A stretch of DNA of 64,000 nucleotides from Schlegelella_A sp965246805 (GTDB lineage: Bacteria; Pseudomonadota; Gammaproteobacteria; Burkholderiales; Burkholderiaceae_C). The notes under the pieces were generated by a model. It searched no databases and was not told where the DNA came from. It saw only the letters and a program-made list of their open reading frames with translations. The DNA lies in the NCBI GenBank assembly GCA_965246805.1, contig CBDFFO010000006.1, forward strand, positions 372,001 through 436,000, read 5' to 3'. Of the stretch, positions 48,186-57,121 are shown piece by piece. The position numbers were made by a program, and so were the translations under genes. The first letter of the stretch is position 1, and every line of letters begins with the position of its first letter.

Positions 48186-49637
48186 TCACGCGGCCGATGG
48201 CTCGCCGCCCGGCGCCGCGGCACGAACCCGCAGGCTGCTGAACGCGCCCGCGACGGCGGCGAACGCGGCGGCGCAGGCGAGCGCGATGCCGGGCCCGCGC
48301 GCGTTGTGCGCACCGACTGCGCTGAAGATGATGGCGAGGATCACCGCGCCGAGCGTCTGCCCGGCAAGACGTGCCGTGCCCAGCATACCGCCCGCAGCGC
48401 CGCTGCGCGAGACCGGCGCCGACGTGAGGATCGCGTGGTTGTTCGGGCTCTGGAAAAGGCCGAAGCCGAAGCCGCACAAGGCCATGCGCCACGCGATGTC
48501 GACATTGCCCGGCGCGTCCGGCAGTGCGGCGAGAAGCGCGAGGCCGGCCGCCATCACGAAGAGGCCGAAGGCCGCCATCCCGCCATCGGCCACGCGCCCG
48601 ATCAGCCGGCCGGCCATCGGTGCCGCGATCACGGTGCCGATCGGCCACGCCGTGAGCAACAGCCCCGCGGTCGCAGGCGGCCGCGCATAGGCCTCGAGCA
48701 GCAGGAACGGCAAGCCGACATAGGCGAGCGACTGGGCGGCGAAGGCGCCTATCGAGGTGCACATCGAGAGCCCGAACACCGGAATGCGCAGCAGATCGAG
48801 CGGGAACAGCGGCACCGCTTCGCGGCGTTGCCGCCGCAGATAGACGACCGCCGCCACGACGGCGCCGACGAGGAGCAGCAGGCCCAGCCGCGGCCCGAAC
48901 ATCGAGCCCGAGCCCGAGGCCGAGCCCGCGAGTTGGGTGCCGAGCACGTCGGCGCCGAGGCAGGCGAGCCCGAACATCAGCACGTTGAGCAGCACGTCGG
49001 TCTTATGCAGCCGCACGCCAGCGGGCGCCGGGCCGGCGTTCTCGGGCAAGGCCTTCCAGCCAAGCCAGAACACCACGAGCCCGATCGGTGCGTTGATGCC
49101 GAAGAGCCAGGGCCACGAGGCGAACGACAGCACAGCGGCCGCGATCGAAGGGCCGGCGACCGACGTGGTCGCGATCACCAGCGAGTTGAGCGCGATGCCG
49201 TGGCCGAGCCGGGCGAGCGGATAGGTGCGCCGCACCAGCGCGCCGTTCACCGCCATGAGCCCTGCCGCGCCAAGCCCTTGGAGAGTGCGCGCCGCGACCA
49301 ACACGCCGAGCGTCGGCGAGAACGCACAGCCGATCGACGCGAGCGTGAAGAGCGCGAGCCCGCCGAGGTACACGCGCCGGTAGCCGATCAGGTCGCCGAG
49401 CATCGCGAACGGCAGCAGCATCACGAGCGTCGCGACCTGGTACGCGGTGACGACCCACACCGCCGCGGCCGCCTCGGCGTGCAGGTCGTGCACGATGCCG
49501 GGCAGCGCGAGGTTCACGATGGTCCCGTCGATCACCGACATTGCGATGCCGAGCAGGATCACGGTCATCGACCAGTAGCGCTGCGGCGTCGGCAGACCGT
49601 CGATGATCGGCGTGGCGTGGTCGTTCACTGAAGGCAT
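48186..49637 (-). CDS. MFS drug exporter, DHA2 (EmrB/QacA) family
   Basis: A 483-residue transporter with 14 predicted helices. Motifs are ILLGIAMSVIDGTIVNLALP (motif D1), AMLGDLIGYRRVYLGG (motif A), and ARTLQGLGAAGLMAVNGALV (motif B with the Arg). Likely a proton-driven drug or metabolite exporter. Its last helix region is also found as a fragment at 45581-45760, which points to a past local duplication. Confidence 0.88.
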   Translation of the reverse strand: MPSVNDHATPIIDGLPTPQRYWSMTVILLGIAMSVIDGTIVNLALPGIVHDLHAEAAAAVWVVTAYQVATLVMLLPFAMLGDLIGYRRVYLGGLALFTLASIGCAFSPTLGVLVAARTLQGLGAAGLMAVNGALVRRTYPLARLGHGIALNSLVIATTSVAGPSIAAAVLSFASWPWLFGINAPIGLVVFWLGWKALPENAGPAPAGVRLHKTDVLLNVLMFGLACLGADVLGTQLAGSASGSGSMFGPRLGLLLLVGAVVAAVVYLRRQRREAVPLFPLDLLRIPVFGLSMCTSIGAFAAQSLAYVGLPFLLLEAYARPPATAGLLLTAWPIGTVIAAPMAGRLIGRVADGGMAAFGLFVMAAGLALLAALPDAPGNVDIAWRMALCGFGFGLFQSPNNHAILTSAPVSRSGAAGGMLGTARLAGQTLGAVILAIIFSAVGAHNARGPGIALACAAAFAAVAGAFSSLRVRAAAPGGEPSAA

Positions 49638-49773
49638 GCGGGCGACGGTAGCGCATCGATGGGCGCGTTGCGCCGAAGAAATTGCCGGGCCGGTACTTGT
49701 ACGTAAGGGCATCATGTTCAGCATCACTTGGTGGCATAATTGATGTCTGAATTCGATGACTGAGAGACCCATC

Positions 49774-49995
49774 ATGCGAACCACCATCACACTGGATGAC
49801 GAACTGCTGGCCCGCGCTACGGAGGTGACGGGTGTCGAAGAGCGCAACACCCTGATTCACGACGGCCTTCGTGCATTGATCCAGCGTGAAGCGGGGCGAC
49901 GGCTCGCCGCGCTTGGGGGCAGTGCGCCGCGCGTGGTTGAACCACCGCGTCGGCGCGCCAAGGTCGCGCCGGTTGCGACACGCACACGCAAGTGA
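49774..49995 (+). CDS. vapB: VapB-type antitoxin
   Basis: A 73-residue DUF2191/VapB antitoxin. The N-terminal ribbon-helix-helix reads MRTTITLDDELLARATEVTG, with ERNTLIHDGLRALIQREA following; the basic, Ala-rich C terminus would wrap the toxin. Its stop overlaps the vapC start (GTGA). ATG 49774 is favoured because it begins the ribbon strand directly; ATG 49756 would add six residues. Confidence 0.85.
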   Translation: MRTTITLDDELLARATEVTGVEERNTLIHDGLRALIQREAGRRLAALGGSAPRVVEPPRRRAKVAPVATRTRK

Positions 49996-50366
49996 TCCTG
50001 GTCGACACGTCGATCTGGGTCGATCATTTGCGTCGGCCCGACAAGCGGCTGAGCGAGGGACTGATTGCCGGTGACGTACTCGCGCACCCGCTCGTGATCG
50101 GCGAGCTTGCCTGCGGTGTCATGCCGAAGCGGGCGGAGGTGTTGGCCCTGATGCACGAACTGCCTCGATCCGCAGTGGCATCTCATGCTGAAGTGTTGAA
50201 CTTCATTGAGCGCCACGAACTGGCTGGCAGGGGCGTGGGCTACGTGGACATCCATCTGCTCGCGGCCGCGTTGATGACGCCGCCCGCGCGCCTGTGGACT
50301 CGAGATCGCCAGCTGCACGTGATCGCTGTCGAGATGGCATTGGCCTTCGACGGCGCGCGTCACTGA
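49992..50366 (+). CDS. vapC: VapC-type toxin, PIN-domain ribonuclease
   Basis: A 124-residue PIN-domain protein. Acidic metal ligands are the Asp in ILVDTSIWVDH (residue 5), the Glu in VIGELACG (about residue 38), the Asp in GYVDIHLLAAAL (about residue 94) and the Asp in LWTRDRQL. The start is a GTG overlapping vapB. Type II toxins of this fold cut tRNA or rRNA; the target here is unknown. Confidence 0.88.
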   Translation: MILVDTSIWVDHLRRPDKRLSEGLIAGDVLAHPLVIGELACGVMPKRAEVLALMHELPRSAVASHAEVLNFIERHELAGRGVGYVDIHLLAAALMTPPARLWTRDRQLHVIAVEMALAFDGARH

Positions 50367-50387
50367 CCAGCAGGGAAAGCCGTCGGA

Positions 50388-53054
50388 TCAAGGCGCCCGC
50401 AGCATGTGCTTCGCTGCAGCGGCGATGCTTGCTGCATCGACGCCGAAGAACTCACGCAGCGCCGCACGCGTGTCGCTGCGGCCGAAGCCGTCGGTGCCGA
50501 GCGTGAGGTAGCGGCGCCCTTCGGGCAGGAACGCGCGGATGCTCTCCGGGAGCGCACGCACGTAGTCGGTGGCTGCGACGATCGGGCCCCGCGCCTCGGC
50601 GAGTTGCCGAGCGATGAACGACGGCTGCGCCGCCTCGCCACGCAGTGCTGCCTGCTGGCAGGCCGTGCCGTCTCTCGCGAGCTCGCTCCAACTCGTCACG
50701 CTGAACACGTCGACAACCCTGCCTTCGCGCGCCAGCAGCTCGGCGGCCTTGATCACTTCGGTGAGGATGGCGCCGGAGCCCAGCAAGGTCACGCGCTCGC
50801 CGTGATCGCCGTATCGACCGAACCGATAGCCGCCGCGCAGCACCTGCAATTCCACGCCCGCCGGCAAGCTAGGCTGCTGGTAGTTCTCGTTCATCAGCGT
50901 GACGTAATAGAACACGTCTTTCTGCTCGACCATCATCTCGTGGATGCCAGCGTCGACGATCACCGCCATCTCGCCGGCGAACGCCGGGTCGTAGGCCTTG
51001 CAGTTCGGGATCGTCGCGGCGATCAGGTGGCTGGTGCCGTCCTGGTGCTGCAGGCCTTCGCCGCCGAGCGTGGTGCGGCCCGACGTCGCGCCAAGCAGGA
51101 AGCCGCGCGAGCGCTGGTCGGCCGCAGCCCAGATCTGATCGCCGACGCGCTGGAAGCCGAACATCGAGTAGTAGATGTAGAACGGCAGCATCGCGAAGCC
51201 GTGCACGCTGTAGCTCGTGGCCGCGGCGGTCCAGCTCGCCAGCGCGCCGGCTTCGCTGATGCCCTCTTCGAGGATCTGCCCGTCGGTCGCTTCGCGGTAG
51301 CTGAGGATGGTGTCGATGTCTTCCGGCGCGTAGCGCTGGCCGACGCTCGAATAGATGCCGACCTGCTTGAAGAGGTTGGCCATGCCGAAGGTGCGCGCCT
51401 CGTCGGCAACGATGGGCACGATGCGGGGGCCGAGCTGCTTGTCCTTCAGCAGGTTGCCGAGCATTCGCACGAAGGCCATCGTGGTGCTCATCTCCTTGCC
51501 GTCGGCGGCGAGCGCGAACTGCGCGTAGGTGGCGAGCTCGGGTTTGGGCACGACGTCACATGCGGTCTCACGCCGGGGCATCGAGCCGCCCAGAGCATCG
51601 CGATGCGCCTTCAGGTAACACATCTCGGCGCTGTCATCGGCCGGCTTGCAGAAGGTGAGGGCGGTTGCTTCCGCGTCGGTGAGCGGCAGGTCGAAGCGGT
51701 TGCGAAAGCCGATCAGGTCGGCGCTCTCGAACTTCTTGTGCGAGTGCGTCGTCATCTTGCCCTGGCCGGCCGTGCCCATGCCGAAGCCCTTCTTGGTGTG
51801 CGCGAGGATGACCGTCGGCCGGCCTCGATGCGCGGCCGCGGCGGCATAGGCCGCGTGGATTTTCACGAGGTCGTGGCCGCCGCGCTTCAGGCGGTCGATC
51901 TGCTCGTCGGTCATGCCTTGCGCGAGGCGCTTCAGCGCGTCGTTCTGGCCGAAGAAGGAGTCGCGGTTGAAGCGGCCGTCCTTCGCGGCGAAGGTCTGCA
52001 TCTGGCCGTCGACGGTGTTCGCGAACGCAGCCGCGAGCGCGCCTTCGGTGTCGCGTGCGAAGAGGCCGTCCCAGTCGCTTCCCCACAGGAGCTTGATCAC
52101 GTTCCAGCCGGCGCCGGCGAACAGCTTCTCGAGCTCGTCGACGATGCGGCCGTTGCCGCGCACCGGGCCGTCGAGCCGCTGCAGGTTGCAGTTGACGACC
52201 CACACGAGGTTGTCGAGCCTTTCGCGCGCGGCGAGCGTGAGCGCGCTCATCGACTCGGGCTCGTCCATCTCGCCGTCGCCGAACACGCCCCACACCTTGC
52301 GCTTCGTGCAGTCGAGCAGATGACGATGCGTGAGGTAGCGCATGAGGCGCGCGTGGTAGATCGAGCTGATCGGGCCGATGCCCATCGAGCCGGTCGGGAA
52401 CTGCCAGAAGTCGGGCATCAGCCAGGGATGGGGATAACTGCTGAGGCCGCGCGCGCCTTCGCCGTTCATGGTGCCGTCGCCGTTCTTGAATGCCGGCGCA
52501 GTGAGCTCCTGGCGGTAGTGCAGCAGGTCGTCTTCGGTGAGACGGCCTTCGAGATAGGCACGCGCATACACACCCGGCGCGCTGTGCGGCTGGAACAGCA
52601 CGAGGTCACCGCCGTGGCTCGCACTCTTCGCGTGGAAGAAGTGGTTGAAGCCGACCTCGAACAGGTCGGCCGCGCTCGCATAGCTCGCGATGTGGCCGCC
52701 GAGTTCGCCGTACGACGCATTCGCCCGCACCACCATCGCGAGCGCATTCCAGCGCATCAACGACGCGAGGCGCTCCTCGATCGCGAGGTCGCCCGGGAAC
52801 ACCGGCTGCGCATCGACCGCGATGGTGTTGACGTAAGGCGTGCAGAGCTCGGGCGCCCAGCCGATGCGCCGCTCACGCGCGATCTTGGCCAGCGCGTCGA
52901 GCATCGCGCGCGCCCGCTCGGAGCCGTTCGCGTCGACGAGCGCGTGGAACGCATCTCGCCACTCGGCGGTTTCCTGCGGGTCCGAATCGACGGGTGCCGG
53001 TTCGGCTCCGTCTCGCAGAAGCCTGCTCGGTTCGTTCGGATCGGGTCCGTTCAT
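50388..53054 (-). CDS. aceE: Pyruvate dehydrogenase E1 component, homodimeric type (paralogue)
   Basis: An 888-residue thiamine-diphosphate E1 of the AceE type. The ThDP motif is GDGEMDEPESM followed about 26 residues on by NCNLQ. FPTGSMGIGPISSIYHARLM and HSHKKFESADLIGFRNR are AceE blocks. No E2 or E3 gene is nearby, which is unusual for the housekeeping enzyme. The neighbours on the same strand are an FAH-family hydrolase and a Bug binding protein, so this copy may handle a 2-oxoacid from a catabolic route using E2/E3 encoded elsewhere. Confidence 0.9.
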   Translation of the reverse strand: MNGPDPNEPSRLLRDGAEPAPVDSDPQETAEWRDAFHALVDANGSERARAMLDALAKIARERRIGWAPELCTPYVNTIAVDAQPVFPGDLAIEERLASLMRWNALAMVVRANASYGELGGHIASYASAADLFEVGFNHFFHAKSASHGGDLVLFQPHSAPGVYARAYLEGRLTEDDLLHYRQELTAPAFKNGDGTMNGEGARGLSSYPHPWLMPDFWQFPTGSMGIGPISSIYHARLMRYLTHRHLLDCTKRKVWGVFGDGEMDEPESMSALTLAARERLDNLVWVVNCNLQRLDGPVRGNGRIVDELEKLFAGAGWNVIKLLWGSDWDGLFARDTEGALAAAFANTVDGQMQTFAAKDGRFNRDSFFGQNDALKRLAQGMTDEQIDRLKRGGHDLVKIHAAYAAAAAHRGRPTVILAHTKKGFGMGTAGQGKMTTHSHKKFESADLIGFRNRFDLPLTDAEATALTFCKPADDSAEMCYLKAHRDALGGSMPRRETACDVVPKPELATYAQFALAADGKEMSTTMAFVRMLGNLLKDKQLGPRIVPIVADEARTFGMANLFKQVGIYSSVGQRYAPEDIDTILSYREATDGQILEEGISEAGALASWTAAATSYSVHGFAMLPFYIYYSMFGFQRVGDQIWAAADQRSRGFLLGATSGRTTLGGEGLQHQDGTSHLIAATIPNCKAYDPAFAGEMAVIVDAGIHEMMVEQKDVFYYVTLMNENYQQPSLPAGVELQVLRGGYRFGRYGDHGERVTLLGSGAILTEVIKAAELLAREGRVVDVFSVTSWSELARDGTACQQAALRGEAAQPSFIARQLAEARGPIVAATDYVRALPESIRAFLPEGRRYLTLGTDGFGRSDTRAALREFFGVDAASIAAAAKHMLRAP

Positions 53055-53082
53055 GCCCGCAAGGTTCTCGGGCCTCGTGCAG

Positions 53083-54084
53083 TCAGGCTCGCGCCACGGT
53101 GTTGCGCAACACGCCAACGCGGTCGACTTCCGATTCGACGATGTCTCCAACCTGGTTGTAGCCCTTGGCCGGAACGATCTGTTCGCCGTCGGTCATCTGC
53201 GACCACTTGCCGCCGAGCGACGCATCGGAACTCCAGGCGGTGCCGGAGGACGTGCCGGTAAAGATCACCATGCCGGGCTTCAGCGTGAGGTTCAGCGAGA
53301 AGGCATGGATCAGCTCGGCGCAGCTCCAGATCATGTCGGCCGTGCTGCTCGACTGGCGTAGCTCGCCGTTGATGCGCGTGCGGATGCGGAGCAGCTGCGG
53401 GTCGCCGATTTCGTCGGCCGTGACGATGCAGGGGCCGAGCGGCGCGGCGGTGTCGAAGACCTTGCCGCGGCCGAGCTCGTACCAGCTGCTGCCGTCTGGC
53501 TTGAAACGCACCTGGCGGTCGCGCGCTGTCACGTCGTTGCCGACCGTGTAGCCGAACACGTGCTCGAGCGCGCGCTCGACCGGGATGTGCCGGCCGGCCT
53601 TGCCAATCACGATCACGAGCTCGGTCTCGGAGTCGAGCTTCTTCGTGAGCACCTCGTCGAGCACGATGTTCTCGTCGGGGCCGATCACGCAGTCGGAGGT
53701 CTTCAGGAAGAACTCGGGCTCCTTGCCCGACGTCGGCGACGATGCCTTCTCCTTGTTGTGCGCGTGATAGTTGCTGCCGGCGCAGAGGATGGTGCTGGGC
53801 AGCAGCGGCGCGAGCAGCTGCACCTCGGCGAGGGCATGCGTGGCGTCGTTCCAGAGATCGGCGATCGAACTTCTTGACGACGCGGGGGCGGTCGTGAGCG
53901 ACTGGATGAGGCGCGTCATCGCGTCGCTGGTGCGGTCACCGTCGTGGTTCGTCGCGCTGGCGTCGGTCGCCCGGTCCGCGAGCCAGCGATCGATGTCGAT
54001 GGCCGCGACGCGTTCGTCCTTGAGCACGCCGACCTGGGGCTTGGCGCGCTTGTCGGTCTTCGGAATGAATCGAATCAGTTTCAT
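53083..54084 (-). CDS. Fumarylacetoacetate hydrolase family protein
   Basis: A 333-residue FAH-family protein. The catalytic/metal core reads ILCAGSNYHAHNKE near residue 100, FFLKTSDCVIGPDENIVLDE, SETELVIVIGK and FGYTVGNDVTARDRQ. These supply the metal-binding Glu and Asp residues. Members hydrolyse or isomerise beta-diketo acids or decarboxylate oxaloacetate. It lies 28 bases upstream of aceE, suggesting that it releases a 2-oxoacid such as pyruvate for that enzyme. This link is inference. Confidence 0.85.
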   Translation of the reverse strand: MKLIRFIPKTDKRAKPQVGVLKDERVAAIDIDRWLADRATDASATNHDGDRTSDAMTRLIQSLTTAPASSRSSIADLWNDATHALAEVQLLAPLLPSTILCAGSNYHAHNKEKASSPTSGKEPEFFLKTSDCVIGPDENIVLDEVLTKKLDSETELVIVIGKAGRHIPVERALEHVFGYTVGNDVTARDRQVRFKPDGSSWYELGRGKVFDTAAPLGPCIVTADEIGDPQLLRIRTRINGELRQSSSTADMIWSCAELIHAFSLNLTLKPGMVIFTGTSSGTAWSSDASLGGKWSQMTDGEQIVPAKGYNQVGDIVESEVDRVGVLRNTVARA

Positions 54085-54160
54085 GGGGTCTCCGTCAGGT
54101 CATGGCGCGGCACGTGCCGCCGGGTTCGTCGGTGCGGAAGTCGAAGCGTTCAGCGCGGGC

Positions 54161-55135
54161 TCACTCGAGCTTGCCCATACTCTTAACCACGCGGGCAAGG
54201 CGTTTCTGGTCGGTGTCGAGAAAGGCTTTGAACGCGTCGCCCTCGAGATAGCGAATCGGCGTTTCCATCGTCGTCATCGAGCCGATGAAGCCGACATCGG
54301 CGGCCGACTTGCGCGCGGCCGCGCGCAGCTGCTGGAGCTTGTCGGGCGGGAGGCCGGCCGGCGCGAAAAGCCCCGACCAGATGTAGAACTCGGCGTCGTA
54401 GCCCATCTCCTTGAAGGTCGGCACGTCGGGGAAGGCCGGCACCCGCGTCGCGCCCCAGGTGCCGAGCATGCGCACCGTGCCCGACTTCACCATTGCGGCG
54501 GCGACGCCCGGCGCCTGTGCCGTCACGTCGACCGTGCCGCTGAGCAGCGCCTGCATCGACGGCCCGCCGCCGCTGTACGGGATGTGCGTGAGCTCGACGC
54601 CGGCCGCCTGCCACAGCATTGCCTGCGCCACATGCGTCGTGCCGTACACGCCCGACGAGCTGAACGTGAGCTTCTTCGGGTTCGCCTTCGCGTCCTTGAT
54701 CAGATCGGCCGCGGTCTTCCACGGGCTGTCGGCCTTCACGAGAAGCATCGTCGGGTCGGCGGAGACCAGCGCGATCGGCGTGAACTGGTCGAGCGTGTAG
54801 GTCGCGGGGCGTCCCATCACTTTGTCGGCCTCGGGAATGATGAGGATGCTAGAGAGCGCCATCAGCAAGGTGTTGCCATCGGGCTTCTGGCGCGTCACAA
54901 AGGCCATGCCGACCGCGCCGCCGGCGCCGACGCGGTTCTCCACCACGACCGGTTGGCCGAGCTCGCGCGCGAGCGGCACCGCGAACGGCCGCGCGGTGAT
55001 GTCGGCGATGCCGCCCGGGGCGAACGGAACGACGAGGCTGACGGGGCGCGACTTGTCTTGCCCGAACGCGCCGAACGGCAGTGCGGCGGCGAGGCCGCTC
55101 GCGACGACGGTGCGGCGAGAAAGCGTGAGTGTCAT
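54161..55135 (-). CDS. Bug-family (TctC-like) periplasmic binding protein
   Basis: A 324-residue exported receptor of the Bordetella uptake gene family. A twin-arginine-like leader (LSRRTVVASGLAAALPFG) precedes VSLVVPFAPGGIADITARP, the family hallmark, and GNTLLMALSS, SSSGVYGTTHVAQ and HIPYSGGGPSMQALLSG follow. No TctA/TctB membrane genes are adjacent, as is common for these proteins in Burkholderiales. It probably brings in the carboxylic acid processed by the FAH protein and the E1 enzyme. Confidence 0.88.
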   Translation of the reverse strand: MTLTLSRRTVVASGLAAALPFGAFGQDKSRPVSLVVPFAPGGIADITARPFAVPLARELGQPVVVENRVGAGGAVGMAFVTRQKPDGNTLLMALSSILIIPEADKVMGRPATYTLDQFTPIALVSADPTMLLVKADSPWKTAADLIKDAKANPKKLTFSSSGVYGTTHVAQAMLWQAAGVELTHIPYSGGGPSMQALLSGTVDVTAQAPGVAAAMVKSGTVRMLGTWGATRVPAFPDVPTFKEMGYDAEFYIWSGLFAPAGLPPDKLQQLRAAARKSAADVGFIGSMTTMETPIRYLEGDAFKAFLDTDQKRLARVVKSMGKLE

Positions 55136-55330
55136 GGCGGTCTCCGAGGTCTAGGGCGCTCGATCCGCAACCCACTTCGGGTCACGCGTGCCCATGAATT
55201 TGTGCCCGAAGGATAAACCGCGGCGAGCGGCGCACCGCTCGTCGGCTGGAGGCGTCTCGCCATTCAAGTGGTTTCAGGTGGCGCCGATAACGGATGGAAC
55301 GCGGAACCCCCGTTCGCCCCGAGCCTCGAC

Positions 55331-56905
55331 ATGAAAGTCGCCACGCCCCACGATCTGATCGACATACAGGCCTTGCGCGTCGGGATGTTCGTGCACCTCG
55401 ACGTCGGCTGGATGTCGCACCCGTTCCCGCTCAGCAGTTTCAAGATCAAGTCGGCCGAGCAGATTCTCACGATCCGCACGCTGGGCCTGAAACGCGTGCG
55501 CTGGAGCCCGCAATTGAGCGACTTCCGTCCGCCGATGGCCACCCGCGCCGCATTGGCCGCCGTGCCACGCCCTGCGATGGCGCCAAGCGCCTCGATGCCG
55601 ACCGTGGTGGCGCTCGGTAACGCGGCGCCCCCCGTCTCGCAGGTGGCGCCGCTGCCGACCGCCGAAGCGGCGAATGGCGCGAGCATCGACTCACCCGTGG
55701 TCGGTGCAGCGCCGTCGATGGCTGCACCGGCCGAACCCGATCGTCCGGTAGCCCCCTCCACGCCGCCGACCGTGGCCATCGCGGCCACCGCGTCGCTCGG
55801 CAGCGTCGCGCTTGCACCGCACCCGACCGCGCCTGCCGCCTCGCCCTCCGCCGACCACGCCGCGTTGGCCGCGGCGGCGACCGCGCAGAACCTGTCGATG
55901 CGTGCGCGCGAAGCGCATCGGGCCCGCCTCGCCGAGCAACGCGCGGCGCAGAGGGTCTGCGAGAAGCAATTCGCGGAAGCCTCGCGCGCGTGCCGCCAGG
56001 CCGCCGAGCTGCTCGAGATGCGCCCGCAGGACGCGCGCGCACAAACCGAAGCACTCACCAAGGCGTTGCTCGACAAGATGCTCGGCGAAGGCGACGTCTG
56101 CGTGCGCCTGCTCACCGAATCGGCGGGCGACAAGGCCTCGGCGCACGGCCTCACCGTCGCGATCATCTCGCTGCTGATGGGCCGCTGCTTCGGCTTCGCC
56201 GACGCCGACCTGCTGGATCTCGGTGTCGGCGCGATGCTGCACGACATGGGCAAGGTCGATGTGCCGTCGCGCCTGCGCCACCGCGAGGAGAGTTTCCAGC
56301 CCCACGAGCAGCGCGCCTACGAAGAGCACGTGGCGAGCGGCGTTGCCGCGGCCCAGCGCATGGGGCTCAGCGCGGGCGCCACGGCCATCATCGCGCAGCA
56401 CCACGAGCACGTCGACGGCAGCGGCTTCCCGAACCGGCTCACCGCCGAACGCATGACGATCGGCGCGCGCATCGTCGCGCTCGTCAACCGCTACGACAAC
56501 CTGTGCAACCCGCACGTCGCCAGCCGCGCGATGACACCGCACGAGGCCGTTTCGCTGCTGTTCTCGCAAGGCAAGTCGAAGTTCGACACGTCGATCATGG
56601 GTGCGTTCATCAAGATGATGGGCGTCTACCCGCCCGGCTCGACGGTGCAGCTCACCGACGACCGCTATGCGCTCGTGGTGTCTGTCAACTCGTCGCGTCC
56701 GCTGAAGCCGAGCGTGCTGCTGTTCGAACCGAGCGTGCCGCGTGACGAGGCGCTGGTGGTCGATCTCGAAAGCATGGCCGGCCTGGGCATTCGCCGCAGC
56801 CTGAAGCCGATGCAGTTGCCGGCTCCGGCACTGAGCTACCTTGCGCCGGCCCAACGCCTGGCGTACTTCTTCGAGCCGATCAACCGGGCGCTCGAAGCCG
56901 CCTGA
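55331..56905 (+). CDS. HD-GYP domain phosphodiesterase with DUF3391 N terminus
   Basis: A 524-residue protein. The N-terminal DUF3391 segment reads DIQALRVGMFVHLDVGWMSH. It is followed by an Ala/Pro-rich linker of about 120 residues and a short charged helix. The HD-GYP domain has HDMGK near residue 304 and HHEHVDGSGFP near residue 357, where the GYP motif is GFP. These domains hydrolyse cyclic di-GMP; the Y to F change occurs in other members but activity is unproven. ATG 55331 begins directly at the DUF3391 strand. Confidence 0.87.
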   Translation: MKVATPHDLIDIQALRVGMFVHLDVGWMSHPFPLSSFKIKSAEQILTIRTLGLKRVRWSPQLSDFRPPMATRAALAAVPRPAMAPSASMPTVVALGNAAPPVSQVAPLPTAEAANGASIDSPVVGAAPSMAAPAEPDRPVAPSTPPTVAIAATASLGSVALAPHPTAPAASPSADHAALAAAATAQNLSMRAREAHRARLAEQRAAQRVCEKQFAEASRACRQAAELLEMRPQDARAQTEALTKALLDKMLGEGDVCVRLLTESAGDKASAHGLTVAIISLLMGRCFGFADADLLDLGVGAMLHDMGKVDVPSRLRHREESFQPHEQRAYEEHVASGVAAAQRMGLSAGATAIIAQHHEHVDGSGFPNRLTAERMTIGARIVALVNRYDNLCNPHVASRAMTPHEAVSLLFSQGKSKFDTSIMGAFIKMMGVYPPGSTVQLTDDRYALVVSVNSSRPLKPSVLLFEPSVPRDEALVVDLESMAGLGIRRSLKPMQLPAPALSYLAPAQRLAYFFEPINRALEAA

Positions 56906-57068
56906 GTCGTCGGGCCGGCGCGTGCCGGCGGCGGTGCGATGTGTTCCCGCAGCCTTGAGCGGCGGGTCAGTTCCGCCAGCCATTCGTCCCGATCGCGCCT
57001 CGCCGGCGATCGCCTTGCCGCCATCGGCAAGGCATGCTCTAGATTTCCGAAAAATCCTGGCCCCGGTC

Positions 57069-57098
57069 TTGGCAAAGCGTGGTCCGGTTCGGTATTCT
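57069..57098 (+). promoter_or_regulatory. Sigma-70-type promoter before the cyclopropane synthase-like gene
   Basis: TTGGCA, 18 bases, TATTCT; the -10 ends 24 bases before the ATG at 57122, and GGGAG sits ten bases before the ATG. It is the only good promoter seen between the HD-GYP gene and this operon. Confidence 0.55.
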
Positions 57099-57121
57099 TT
57101 TCCTTTGGGAGCCTCTGCGTC

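Noticed and set aside
50406..53261. A 951-codon open frame on the plus strand opposite aceE
   Set aside because: Same reason: the sense strand has a full thiamine-diphosphate enzyme, and the antisense protein is His/Arg/Ala-rich without motifs.
56914..56929. GCCGGC-gcgt-GCCGGC hairpin after the HD-GYP gene as a terminator
   Set aside because: Stem of six, no T run, and such G/C palindromes are frequent by chance here.
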